The notes beneath the pieces were generated by a model. It ran no database searches. It was not told the origin of the DNA and saw only the letters and a list, made by a program, of their open reading frames with translations. Made by a program: the position numbers and the translations under genes. A stretch of 64,000 nucleotides of DNA from Marsupella aquatica (lineage: Eukaryota > Marchantiophyta), in contig OZ316895.1 in NCBI GenBank assembly GCA_973895155.1, positions 7,874,001 through 7,938,000 of the forward strand, given 5' to 3'. Below are positions 45,848-56,899 of this stretch, in pieces (the stretch's first letter is position 1; every line of letters begins with the position of its first letter).

Positions 45848-48800
45848 CGATCAGCTTCCCTTAGGCGAGCTCGGAATGGTTCGAAACGAACTTTCTAAAT
45901 AAACCTACGGATGTACTACTAACTAACGGGAGCCTTTAATGTTGCTTGATCACGAGGGCTCGAGGACATGTTTTGAATGCTCAAACGGAAACAAATAGTC
46001 AGTCATACTCATTCATGTCTTATTGTTGCTTCCAAACTAGGACAGCGGCCCCGAATATATGGTTGGGGTCGTGTCGTGGGTTGCGTACTTCGACGGACCT
46101 GTAGAATTCACAGGTCATAGCGACGTCAACGACGTCAGCAGACTTACCGTATCTCATTGCTTGTGTATCTCCTTGCTTGTCCGCTCGCTGTCGTTCTGCA
46201 CGTAGGATGTACGGGACTCGTATGATGATATAGTACCATGTGCTGATGAATCGAAGGGATGAATTGCTGATGGAGCGAGGTGGTACATTTTGGGCTATGG
46301 ATTACACTTTCGCAGGCTCATCAATCCTCACTCCTCTCAGTCCTGTAGCACAATCAGCTTGCAGGACTACGGCTGAGAACCCCAGGATTCGTAGGCCAGC
46401 TTTTAGAATTAATTTTAGATTGATAAGAGTGGAACGGCAAGGAAAGCGAGGAGAGTGGCGGCCATCAATTGTGAGTCAGAAGGAGCTTCTGGGCTGAAAA
46501 GGCTGAAATATCCACGGTGGAATAGTAACGACTATAATAAAAAATTAGTACTGTCGTGAAGATAGATTTTTGCAGGCTAGCTGGCTGCTGGCAGTCTGGG
46601 AAGCTGGATCGCGTTCATAACTCATAATGGTGGTAGATTGAGCTGAAATTCGGGAGAGATGCTCAGTTTCATCTCCCGCCCATACTGTATTGGTGACGAC
46701 TGACGAGTCGTTGCGTCCATTTCTTCCGCAAGGTTAGGTGTCTGTCGTCGGAATTCTGTTTAATGAAGCTAGTGGATAAGATCTGCAGACTGCTGCCTGC
46801 AAGCAAGCCGAAACTCAGAAAGACTGCTCAATGCTTGGACCAGAGAAACATGAAGATGGGGTTTGTGTGTACGCGGCGGTAGAAGTAGTGGACAGCAATG
46901 ATATGACCATAGAAAAACAAATTTCAGCTTTTACGAGATGCGCACACCTGCCTCGTTGCCTGGCTACTGCCCCGGAATGTGGGCAACACCCAGTAACGGT
47001 GTCTTTGTGAAATGCCTGCCAAAAGGAAAAGGGCAAAGGACTCTGGGGGCGGGACCTAGGGAGAGACACAGGCGCAGCAGGAAAGCGCACCGTCCACCCT
47101 TCAACAGTCCCACGTCGGGAAAATAAAGCGCAGGAGGTGGAGGGTCTGCAGTGCAAGACAGTGGTACAGTAGAGAGATGGAACTTTATGGAAGAAAATCG
47201 AACAGGATTCTCGAAGAAAGAAAGATCGCCTCCACGCCAGGATGAATCAGCATTCGAGCGCATCCACGGTCCCTCCCTACCGTGCTAGCCAGGCAACCAA
47301 GTCTTGTTGCAGGACAGTACGGAGACGGCCTCGGGACTGGGAGTTCAATATCCCGGACGGAGCAAGGACAGAAATGTGAGGCACATTTCACATGTGATCG
47401 AGTTTCCCTAGTGAGAGAGTCAAGACCGTGCTTCCTACTGTAGCGAACCGCGCACTCATGATACCCATGTTGCATCCGTTCAATTGATCCCCTCTCCTCT
47501 CCTCTCGTTTCGCTAAGCTCACTGCTGTGGTCCATGGGAAATACGGTAAAACCCGAAATATTCACGCGGTAGATTCTGTCATTCCACTTCTCATTGTGGG
47601 GGCTCTCTTACCAATTGTTTTCCATTCTCTATGCTCCTACATCGTTTGACGTGCATCTACGTGTGAGAACGATTCTCCTTCACGCCCACTCGGCCATGAA
47701 GCACATTGTCCAGTCACCCTATATTCTCGGGGCCATATCAGTCTGCACTCTTTGTCCCCTTGCCCTATAATTCCTGGGAATTTGGGGGCATTAAACTCAG
47801 GTCAATTTCTCGAAAGATTAAATGATCCGTGCGAAGTATGACTTGCATGGAAGAACTTACAGTTATTTAACACAAGAAAGAGCAATTTGTTGTTGGGAAC
47901 AAACCAAAATTCATAGCACAGTGAAAGAACAGACAGAGGCAAGAGCGATGCAACTACCGTGTGCACTACCTTCAATTTTCTTGCATGCCTGGACGTCATC
48001 ACGTGCGCCCAATACGAGAAAAGGAAACCTTCGCGTCAAAACCCAAAACCTGAGGAAGATCCGAATTGTTCTTAGCAGTCACGGTCTTCTTCTTTTCATG
48101 ACTTCATGCTTTCGTAATATGGAGACTGCAGAGCCTATCCCGCATTGGCAAGGTCGGCACACTCGCCCAGCGGCAACGACGTAAGTAAAAGTGTTGTGGT
48201 ACGTCGATCGTGGTATGCACCTCACGATTCAGGAATGACGAATTCTGGAATCCATGGTGGCAGTCACACACCTACTGTACATGGTTGCTGAACTTGACCG
48301 TCGTGGCCTCTGGGGTGACCTTTTGCCCTTCATGACTGGCGAGTTACGGAGTAAACTGTGGAAATTAACTGGAACTACAGCGAGCGGTCGTGCTTGTTGA
48401 GAAGTTCATCCGTGCATTACTTCGTCAGTTCATCGGTTCCATCCATCCAACTTGCTGACCTCGCCGTCGTCCTCTGTCTCTCAGCAGCCCAGCCCACCAC
48501 AGGCGAAGCATGACTCAGACTGCAGTAGAAATTGCAAGCAGCGTCATCTCGTCGAGCTGGCGTTGAGGTGGCATCATAACTGAAATATAAATTATTTAAA
48601 GCTGCTCCCTCTGTGGTGATGATCCGATTGGTCCCGGCTTCCCACCCCCTTCCCTACCCCTCCCCTCACCCCTTGCTCAGTTGCTCGACAGTACCGATCC
48701 ACCTTCCCCCCTTTCTTCCTCGCACCAAAGGCCATTATTTCGCGTTCCAGCTTCGAGATCGAGACGGATCTTATTCTCCCAAACCCAACCATCATAGCAC

Positions 48801-49968
48801 TTTCCCGTTTCCGGGGATCTTATTCTCTTGTGCCGACAAGACATTCCTCCCCAAACCCAAACCCAAACCCAAACCACTGTAGTTTGTAGTGAGTTGAACC
48901 ATTGGGACAGAGACAGAAGTTTTCTTTTCTTTTAGTCATTCCTTCGACGCAAACCGGTTTATGAATTTATTAGTGACCCTTCAGAGCTTGGCATGGAGAC
49001 GGATCTTCTCTTTTTCATATTAATCCGTCCTAAAGCATTACAGTTCTCCAAGCAAGGGGAGGAACAGTTCCAGTCATTCAAAACATGATTAAATGCACTT
49101 CAACATCACCTTCCAGATTGCGGATGGACATGAATGGTTTTCCTCCCTTGCCGGTCATATTTCCTTCCATACCATAACATAATTTAATGTAATTCTAGAA
49201 TGGGAGACGGATCTTCTCTCGTGCCGGTCATCGCTAATCCTTCACTTAGTTAAATAGCGATCGTTCCTTCCTATCCCCAGTAATTAAAGTAACCATGCGA
49301 TGAGGTTGAAGCCGTTGCAAAAGAAACTTCCAGCACACATTTGAGCGGCTCGAACGACGGGAAACGGGGCGAGAAGGCTCCTCTCCAGCGTGGGCCAGGC
49401 TGTGGGCCAGTAAGCCCACCCCCGCAGACAGCACATCGGAGCTTCAAGCCGGTACTTGCTGTTTCTCCAGGCCGTGCATTGCCCCTCGACGTGGCAGCAG
49501 CCTTTCAATCGACCGACTCCCCCGCCCACATACTTAAACATGCTTGCCTCGGCAGTCACTTCAACATCTTCTCTCTCTCCCTCTCTCCTCCCTCCCTGCC
49601 TCCCCTCCCTCCCCTCCCTCTCCATTGGGACCATAGCTAAGCGTAGAATCTTCTTCTGGTTTGCTCTCGAGATAAATTCGTTTTCCCACTTGGAAAATCC
49701 CTTTCTCCACGAATCTGCTGTTTCTTTCTGAATTGTGCTCGCAGTCTTTCTCGCATCAGCCACACAGTGTATACGTCCTTCTCATTCCTACTCCTAAATT
49801 TTTTAATACTGTCCGATCCCCTACGGAGCAGTGCGCCCATCACTCCTGTACGAGGATCTCGAATTCTGGCCTTGATTGGTGATTCATTCATTCTTTCTTT
49901 CCACGCTCTTCTCGGCGAGTGTATATCTCTCCAACTTAACATAGTAGGCGACAATTGAAGGCGACGCA
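45848..49968. other. Non-coding; includes the upstream region of EXORDIUM-like gene 2
   Basis: No gene with a known domain. From about 48.6 kb on it is the likely promoter and leader of EXORDIUM-like gene 2. The motif GAGACGGATCTT occurs three times (near 48767, 48997 and 49204), and a related GGGGATCTTATTCTC lies near 48815. A C-rich AAACCC run lies at about 48850-48875. Confidence 0.4.
49568..49624 (+). promoter_or_regulatory. CT-rich tract, probable 5' leader of EXORDIUM-like gene 2
   Basis: An almost pure pyrimidine run on the plus strand (CTCTCTCTCC, CCTCCCTCCC) about 350-400 bp before the ATG at 49969. Such Y-rich tracts are common near plant transcription starts. Open frames on the other strand here are compositional artefacts. 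Confidence 0.4.
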
Positions 49969-51018
49969 ATGGGGATGTCAAGTTTCTGCAAGACGGTTGC
50001 ATTCTTGCTCGTCGTACTTTGCATTGTAGAAGACCATGCAGCAGATGGTCGGGTGCTCAGGATGGGCGCCCAGCACTTTGCCAAACGGTCCCCACGACCC
50101 CTTCCCTCGATTCAGAAAGGGAAGCTTGGTGCTACTCATAGGAGGCTAGCCTTTCTCGTGGAAGAGGTGCCAACGATTCTGGAGTACCACAACGGCCCAA
50201 TCCTCTCGGCCACTCCTCCAGTTCCCATCTACATTATCTGGTACGGTGATTTTAGCGAAGCCCACCGATCCATCGTGAGAGATTTCTTCGCTTCTTTCTC
50301 AGAAGGTGCTGATAGTCACCCAACAGTGAGCAGCTGGTGGAAGCTCACCAGTGGCTACAAAGATGCAGCAGGGTCAGCGGTACAAGGCAAATTGGAACTG
50401 AAAGCGGAGCTCTCCAACGCTTACACGAAAGGGAAGTCACTAGCTGTCACCGACCTCGAAGCATTGGTGATCGATTCTCTTGCCACATTGCCCAAAGACT
50501 CCAACGGTATCTACCTCATCTTCACTTCGGAGGATACCTCTGTCGAAGGCTTCTGTATGAATTCATGCGGGTCTCACTTCGCCACACAGCCATCAGATGC
50601 TACCAATGGGCTGCAGCTGCCATACGGGTGGGTGGGGAACTCTGCTACTCAATGCCCAGGGATGTGCGCTTGGCCTTATGCCAAGGCTCAGTATGGTCCT
50701 AATGTGGATCCCTTGGTGGCTCCCAACGGTGATATTGGGATGGATGGGATCATCATCAACTTGGGAACAATTCTTGCCGGTACTGCCACGAATCCGTTCA
50801 ACAACGGGTTCTTTCAAGGAGATGCGGCTGCACCAGTGGAGGCAGCCTCTGCATGTACAGGGATTTACGGGGAGGATGCTTACCCAGGGTACCCTGGAAA
50901 GCTCCTCTCTGACGTCATCACTGGATCAAGCTACAATGTGAAGGGCGTGAATGATCGGATGTTCCTCTTGCCTGCAATCTGGGATCCAGCCACGCTCAAG
51001 TGCACACCTCCTTTGTAA
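49969..51018 (+). CDS. EXORDIUM-like secreted protein (PHI-1 family), gene 2
   Basis: A 349-residue single-exon protein with all hallmarks of the EXORDIUM family. It has a signal peptide from the ATG at 49969 (MGMSSFCKTVAFLLVVLCIV; a second ATG two codons later is possible), LEYHNGPIL, VPIYIIWYGDF, a tryptophan pair (SSWWKLTSG), KGKSLAVTD, FCMNSCGSH, YGWVGNSATQCPGMCAWPY, DIGMDGIIIN, TNPFNNGFFQGDAAAPVEA, DAYPGYPGKL and the C-terminal FLLPAIWDP..KCTPP. The protein should be secreted to the cell wall. It lies 3.7 kb upstream of gene 3 in the same orientation, so the two may be a tandem pair. No defects seen. Confidence 0.95.
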   Translation: MGMSSFCKTVAFLLVVLCIVEDHAADGRVLRMGAQHFAKRSPRPLPSIQKGKLGATHRRLAFLVEEVPTILEYHNGPILSATPPVPIYIIWYGDFSEAHRSIVRDFFASFSEGADSHPTVSSWWKLTSGYKDAAGSAVQGKLELKAELSNAYTKGKSLAVTDLEALVIDSLATLPKDSNGIYLIFTSEDTSVEGFCMNSCGSHFATQPSDATNGLQLPYGWVGNSATQCPGMCAWPYAKAQYGPNVDPLVAPNGDIGMDGIIINLGTILAGTATNPFNNGFFQGDAAAPVEAASACTGIYGEDAYPGYPGKLLSDVITGSSYNVKGVNDRMFLLPAIWDPATLKCTPPL

Positions 51019-52150
51019 ATCTTGTAGAAAAGCGCTCTCATTGCTATGTAGTCAAAGAAACCACTCAACTGCGGCCACCACTATGTAGGATGTCCCACTT
51101 TCCGTAACTCTCCGGCATTCCTCTGCATTCTGAAGAGCTGTTCAGGAATGATAGATTACATGTATATAATTTTTGTAGGAAATCTAATATCTGTATTTGC
51201 TCGGGATTGTTGTCCCTTATACAAGTGACCCTCATGAAAACGAGGGAAACACTTTTGTGATCACAAATTTTCTGATCCGAAGCTTGTCAGTGGATGAAAT
51301 GCTGGAGTCGTTAGACATCTTGTTGTCCCTTCAGAATTTGTTGTGGAAGAAGCGTGGATGGATCCCAGATTAAAGAATCCAGACTGATATGAATGAATGG
51401 ATTGACTCTGTTACATTACCGTACAAGAGTTTACAGACTGGAAGAACGGACATGATTGAAGTGTATGATCCAGTGCTCACAAGGACCGCCAATCGGACTC
51501 CACCTGGTCGTATTCCCCACAAAAATGAAGAATAGAACCTTGAAGTGTCTTTGTGAAGGAGCATCAAACGACGATTATTTCATGAACGTAGGAGTTTCGG
51601 TTGTCTGAAGTACGAGATCCACAGTGCTTCCCAATGCTGGACATTGACTCAAGCCATACAGAAATTTGAATTTCGTGGAACACTTCATGTGCTGCATTCA
51701 CGAATGTATGAAACACACTTCAAATGCGCGCCAAAAAGCGCAACCATCATCAATGTCAGAACGACGATGTTTATGGAATTCGGTGGATTTCATGAACGAA
51801 GAGACCGAGTGGACAATCCATAACTCGGAGATGAGAGATGAATTTCTTTCGATGCACATGGGGAAATATCAAGTTCAACCCGTGTACCAGTGTGAGCAGC
51901 CGGATTAGTATTAATCCCAGGCCATTCCATCCCAAAGTTTGTGAGGTGCACTCGACAAACTTCAATCTGCACACGCCACGGTTTAATGTACTGAGTGCAA
52001 CTGCTTGCCAAGTGTACTTTCCATCACCAACCAATTCCCAAACTGGTATAAACGCTGGTAGATTTCTCCTAGGAAAAATTGAGTTACCATGGCAGCTCGC
52101 GACATATAAAGCTATCAGTCGAAAAGGTTTACAGTCCTTTTATCTATGAA
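51019..52150. other. 3' flank of gene 2 and intergenic DNA
   Basis: Contains the 3' UTR of EXORDIUM-like gene 2; AT-rich candidates for the poly(A) site lie around 51160-51180. No further gene recognised. Confidence 0.4.
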
Positions 52151-52289
52151 TAAAAACACTCTTCAAGGAAAAACGAAGGGTTAGAGTCCCTTGTCCAGAA
52201 TGAAAAGACTGTTCGAGGAAAAACGAAGGGTTAGAGTCCCTTGTCCAGAATGAAAACACTGTTCGAGGAGAAACAAGGATTACAGTCAG
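52151..52289. repeat. Tandem repeat, 50-bp unit, about 2.6 copies
   Basis: AAACGAAGGGTTAGAGTCCC occurs at 52171 and 52221. The unit TGAAAA.ACT.TTCGAGGAAAA precedes each copy, and a third, shorter and diverged copy starts near 52251. Confidence 0.88.
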
Positions 52290-54605
52290 CGGCACCTGAA
52301 AATCTGGCAGAAAAACAAAAACTGTGTTGTACATTAATATTTCTACATCTGCGAATTGAAGAATGAAGGACCAGTAGAAAAATGTTTATAGGAGGTATAA
52401 TAATGACAGCATATTAAAACATGCTACAGCACACAAATTTAATAAGCCCTTCAAAACGCAGTATAACGTACAAACAAATTTATGAAGCCATGCAAAGCAT
52501 TCAAAGCACGGACAATAGCTTTTAGTTCAGAAGCGACCTATTATTTGGATACGGAGGACAACGCAACGAGGGACTCGAATTCCTTTTAGAATCCTGCACG
52601 CTACAGTCACACACAATGTTTCCTGATCTCACCATGAAACCACCAGCATAGCCGTTTTCCACACAACATGCAGAGCACTGTCTATTTATATTCCTGCCAT
52701 GAACTCTGGCTGGGAAGGTCGGAAATATAGAATCTTTAACAGAGGCCAATTTGAAGATCATGTGTGCATGCTGTTCCATGTCCTGATCGTTGGGAAAGAC
52801 CGGAAAATTCTCCACAGCTAAAATGAATAGAAACACTGCCGAACAAATGACATACGAGTAATATCCAGGCCTGAAAGAAGGTGTACCGATGTTGGATCCT
52901 CTGCAAAGTACTTGCACCATCAGAAATTTTCGTCAGCCACATGCAATGTACAGAATATCAGGAACTCAACTGCAAGCTGAACTTCATTCATTGTACCAGA
53001 AGCTAGCATGCCGATAACTGCTTTACATTGCCCAAATGATGAAAAGGCTTTACAACACTTAACTTCCACAGAAACGGAGAGTCATGGAAGACCAGTTAAG
53101 TTTCGTGAAGTTCTCGCTAGAGTCTTCTTTGACAATTACCTCCTGAATCCGTCGCAACATCCTTCCAGAGTTCGACTGGTGAAATTGGCGCATGATGTAT
53201 TCAATGACATGTCCCACAACAATTGCAGCCAAACGACGGTCTTATAGTGGAATCGACTTTACTTTGTAACTGACATTGTGTGTACAGCTCTCACTGCAGT
53301 GCTGTCATGAAGTTGAATGAAGAACGGCACATGGGCATTAATAGGTGAAGTACTTCTCAGGTGGAGATGGATGCTACAGAACAGCTCAGTATCGTTTGGC
53401 GAGGAAGCTGAGTGAGCAGTTGGCGAACTTCCTGTGAAGTGGATGCCTTGTGGGATTGTGGGCCCCTGTTTCTTCATTGATGGCATGCAAGAATGGACCG
53501 CAAGCGTACACTGTCTTCCACATCCTTTCCCCTGCATGGACGTCAATCGAGTGTGACTCATATCTGCCTCATAACATGGCTTTTACATTCATTCACTTTT
53601 CGACACGGGCTGAAGCATTAGAATTAACTGGCTCGACCAAATTGCGTACAAGTGCAGTATGCCCTCGACTGTTGGGAAATACTCGAGACTTAACCTGGTT
53701 GGTGCTTCTGGCCACAGACGCATGTGCATGCAGTAATTATAGAGACAGTGATTTTGTTATTCACCAGGGACGCCGATAGCTATATATGATTCTGTAAAAA
53801 ACTCACCAACACTTAATTGCGTGCTTACCAAAGAAACTAGCCGCGACGAGGGTACGGTCAACACTAATTATCCGCGATCCAACGATCCATGCATGGGCAC
53901 ATTATGATCCGGGTAAATGAGAATCAAGTCCCCGAGCATGACAGATGAGGACAGAAGTGACGCAGATCGTCAGCATGTGACTTCAAGGACAGAGGTTCCA
54001 TTTACTCGAAGATTGTTTCGAAGTTGTAGGAAAGGAAACTCAGCATTGACTGTCTAGGTTGCTACAGATAAGAGTTTTCATTCATTTAACTGCCCCCCAA
54101 ATTGGGCACGAGCACTTCATTGAGAGTATTGACAGCCAGGGAAAAAAGGATCGAGACTCTAACCATAATTACTTCATTCTCGTAGTGATTTGGGCAGTCT
54201 CAAAAGTGCACCAAAGTTTTCCATCATCGATCACACTAATATAAATATATAAATTTCTTTCATATATGTCCTCTAAGCTTCATTGAACGGATTTGGTGCT
54301 GACTGAGTCAGTGCCTCGGTTCTCGTTGTGTTTCATCGGTGATAACCTCTCCTTCCCGACATCATGGACAGTGACGGTCGCGCAATTTATTGTGGTATCG
54401 TGCCTCACCTAGAATGCAATGGCTCTAGCTACCTTCAATGCTTCAACCACGTTACCGCATTTTTCTTCTTTTCCTAAACCTGAGCGGACAGTGACTTGAA
54501 GAGTGATCGACTCGTGGAGATCAATTCAGGATCGAAGTTCCCTATGTGTATCCTCTGTTCTCGGAAAGACTCGACGTGGCCTGGCATACAATCCGGAAGC
54601 TGAAA
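52290..54605. other. Intergenic between EXORDIUM-like genes 2 and 3
   Basis: Open frames up to 132 codons (for example minus 52522-52920) show no recognisable domain. The final few hundred bases are the promoter region of gene 3. Confidence 0.4.
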
Positions 54606-54613
54606 GTATATAG
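54606..54613 (+). promoter_or_regulatory. Probable TATA box of EXORDIUM-like gene 3
   Basis: GTATATAG, about 80 bp before the first in-frame ATG (54688). It would place the transcription start near 54640 with a short leader. Confidence 0.5.
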
Positions 54614-54687
54614 CACTGGACGTACTGTTCAGCTTGACAGCCTTGTAACTACAGCATTGTGCAAACTTGCGATTCAAATTGGGAGTA

Positions 54688-55952
54688 ATGCCAACTGTGC
54701 TCCATACACACAGCAGGATGGGTAGGGTGTGTGTGCTTTTACTGATTCTTATGTGTTACGTTACGTCTGGTATGTGTGCATTCCATCGATCACCTCGTGA
54801 AATTGCAATGTCCCGTAACGCCATGACACGGAACAAAATGGCGCTTATGCGGGATCGGGGCCTTGTTGCCAATCCAGATAGATTAGTGCAGGACGATCCC
54901 CTCATTCTATCATACCATAATGGGCCTGTTCTATCTGGAGACAGTATTCTTGTTTACGTCATTTACTACGGGAACTTCACTGCTTCCCAGCGTTCCATGA
55001 TCTCCGATTTCCTGAATTCTTTCCAATCGCATGAGGTACCTTCCCCATCGGTGGCAGACTGGTGGGGGCTGACCGTTGAGTACAGAGATAGTAAGGACGA
55101 ACCGGTGTCTGAGGCCGTGCAGCTAGGTGGAGAACGTAGCGATACTGCTTACTCAAAGGGCAAGAGTCTGAAGATCACGGATATCGAAGACCTGATTCTC
55201 GGGCAAATTCGAAACCGGAAATTGCAAACGAATCATAAGGGTATCTACGTGGTACTGACTTCTGACGACGTGGAAGTGGAAGATTTTTGTAAAAACCAAT
55301 GTGCCTCTCATTTCGCAACGAAGCCCCTCGACGCCACTGATGGTCGACATCTCGTCTATGCTTGGGCGGGCAATGCGATCAAGCAATGTCCTAGCAGATG
55401 TGCGTGGCCTTTCGCAAAAGCTGAGTACGGCCCAAGAAACCAAAAGGCCTTGAAGGCTCCCAACCAAGATGCGGGAATCGATGGGATGATCATTAACATG
55501 GCGGAAATGATTGCGGGAGCTGCAACCAATCCTTTCAACAGTGGCTATTACCAGGGTGATGCTGCAGCGCCGTTGGAGGCTGCTACAGCTTGTGCAGGTC
55601 AGAATGACATAATTATGAGTTCCTGCAGTGTCTCAAATATTACTTCTCCATTTATCAACGTTGTCTATCGTTATCTGGAATCATCATGATAAGTTATATT
55701 AATTCCTCCCTACTATATTTATGGTAGGTTTCTTTACAATCTTCATGAATCGTTTGACTGCATGCAGGCATATTTGGAGAAGGCGCGTACCCAGGAGAAC
55801 CGGGTAAGCTGCTCGTCGACCAGAAGTCTGGAGCAAGCTTCAATGCTCATGGCTTAAGAGACCGCAAGTTTATGCTGCCAGCACTTTGGAACCCACTAGA
55901 TTTGCAATGTACTCCTCCACAATCAGCTAACAACGAGAAAAAGAATGATTAA
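54688..55952 (+). CDS. EXORDIUM-like secreted protein (PHI-1 family), gene 3, with one intron
   Basis: Exon 1 is 54688-55597 and exon 2 is 55768-55952, with a 170-bp GT-AG intron at 55598-55767. Splicing completes a Gly codon (ACAG then IFGEGAYPGE), restoring the C-terminal region found in genes 1 and 2. The product is about 364 residues from ATG 54688. The ATG at 54718 (MGRVCVLLLILMCYV) gives a tighter signal peptide and could be the true start. Motifs: LSYHNGPVL, LVYVIYYGNF, DWWGLTVEY, KGKSLKITD, FCKNQCASH, YAWAGNAIKQCPSRCAWPF, DAGIDGMIIN, FNSGYYQGDAAAPLEA and, in exon 2, FMLPALWNP..QCTPP. It has an unusual basic N-terminal segment after the signal and a charged tail (NNEKKND). Retaining the intron would give a different, truncated end. 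Confidence 0.92.
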
Positions 55953-56347
55953 ATATTGCAAGCACTAAGAAGAGAATTAGCTTCCGCTGGGTCAGTAACA
56001 GGAAGTGCTATTTAAATTCTGCCAACAGAGAATCTATTTTCTTTTTAAACTATCATCTAGGGTAGCAAGATTTTACTCTTCGTCCAAAGAGCACCTCAGA
56101 GAGTCCGATTTCATCGTCAGCTGTTATTACTGAAATATCTCCAGTGTCTAGTTATCACCGCCTACAGGACATGTATCCGTCGTGCATAGATCTATTCCGA
56201 GATAAATGGATTGTAGTATTTTATATCTTCAAATGTGAAATCTGTGGTAAAGTTGTTTCCTATTCGTACCCTGTCCCGGCCACGGAAGATGCATGAACAA
56301 CTATATGAGATGTCACGCGCTTCACCGCAGTTTTCAGTCGCAGGCGG
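55953..56347. other. 3' flank of gene 3
   Basis: AT-rich and probably the 3' UTR and spacer of EXORDIUM-like gene 3. Nothing else seen. Confidence 0.4.
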
Positions 56348-56899
56348 TCAACTGGCACAGATTGTCCTTGAATTTCCATTGCTCAACTCAGCACAGGTCT
56401 TACTGTTGCGTACGTAATCGTCTAGATGTCGTACTCTTGATATTGCTGATATTTGGAATGAGATTTTGGGGATTTCCCAGCATTTGCCCTGACATATGAT
56501 TGATTTCAGGGAAGCAGGCGGTAGCTCACAGAACCACTCACTGTCGGAACATGAATTCAAAAAATATGCTTTTAGAGAGCAATCGATCAGTTCGTTAAAT
56601 CTGAGCTTAAACTTACAGCCTGTCCTTCGCTTAAACGTACCGAAATATGCTGTAAGAAAACCTGCATGTTGGGGAAACCTTCCGTAGTCTGCGGCCATTT
56701 TTCTTAGTAATTGCCTTCTTCGACTCATAAATGTGTGAATCGCACGGACATAGCTGACAAGGCATATAGAACTCCAACAGTTTCTCCTTATTCGCTGTAC
56801 TTTGAAGATCAAGGAATCACTCTCGTGTTTCCGAACGACTCGAATTAGCTGGCGAGCTGGCACACGATCACTAGGTTGAAGAAGCAAATTAGCCTTCAT
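56348..56899 (-). CDS. Hypothetical open frame, unrecognised
   Basis: A minus-strand frame open for about 220 codons. The first ATG is at 56899 (MKANLLLQPSDRVPARQL), giving about 183 codons. The product is basic and Cys-containing (GTFKRRTGCKFKLRF, LNSCSDSEWFC) with no domain I know. Such a long frame is somewhat longer than expected by chance in DNA of this composition. It has no clear promoter, and it could be an old transposon remnant or chance. Confidence 0.2.
   Translation of the reverse strand: MKANLLLQPSDRVPARQLIRVVRKHESDSLIFKVQRIRRNCWSSICLVSYVRAIHTFMSRRRQLLRKMAADYGRFPQHAGFLTAYFGTFKRRTGCKFKLRFNELIDCSLKAYFLNSCSDSEWFCELPPASLKSIICQGKCWEIPKISFQISAISRVRHLDDYVRNSKTCAELSNGNSRTICAS

Noticed and set aside
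48850-48875. Telomere-like repeat CCCAAA in four copies
   Set aside because: The plant telomere unit is CCCTAAA. This run lacks the T and is short, so it is a simple repeat.
49284-49763. 159-codon minus-strand open frame
   Set aside because: It reads across the CT-rich leader of gene 2 on the opposite strand and starts in low-complexity sequence with no known domain.
54667-54687. A start at 54667 for EXORDIUM-like gene 3
   Set aside because: The codon there is TTG. The first ATG is at 54688.
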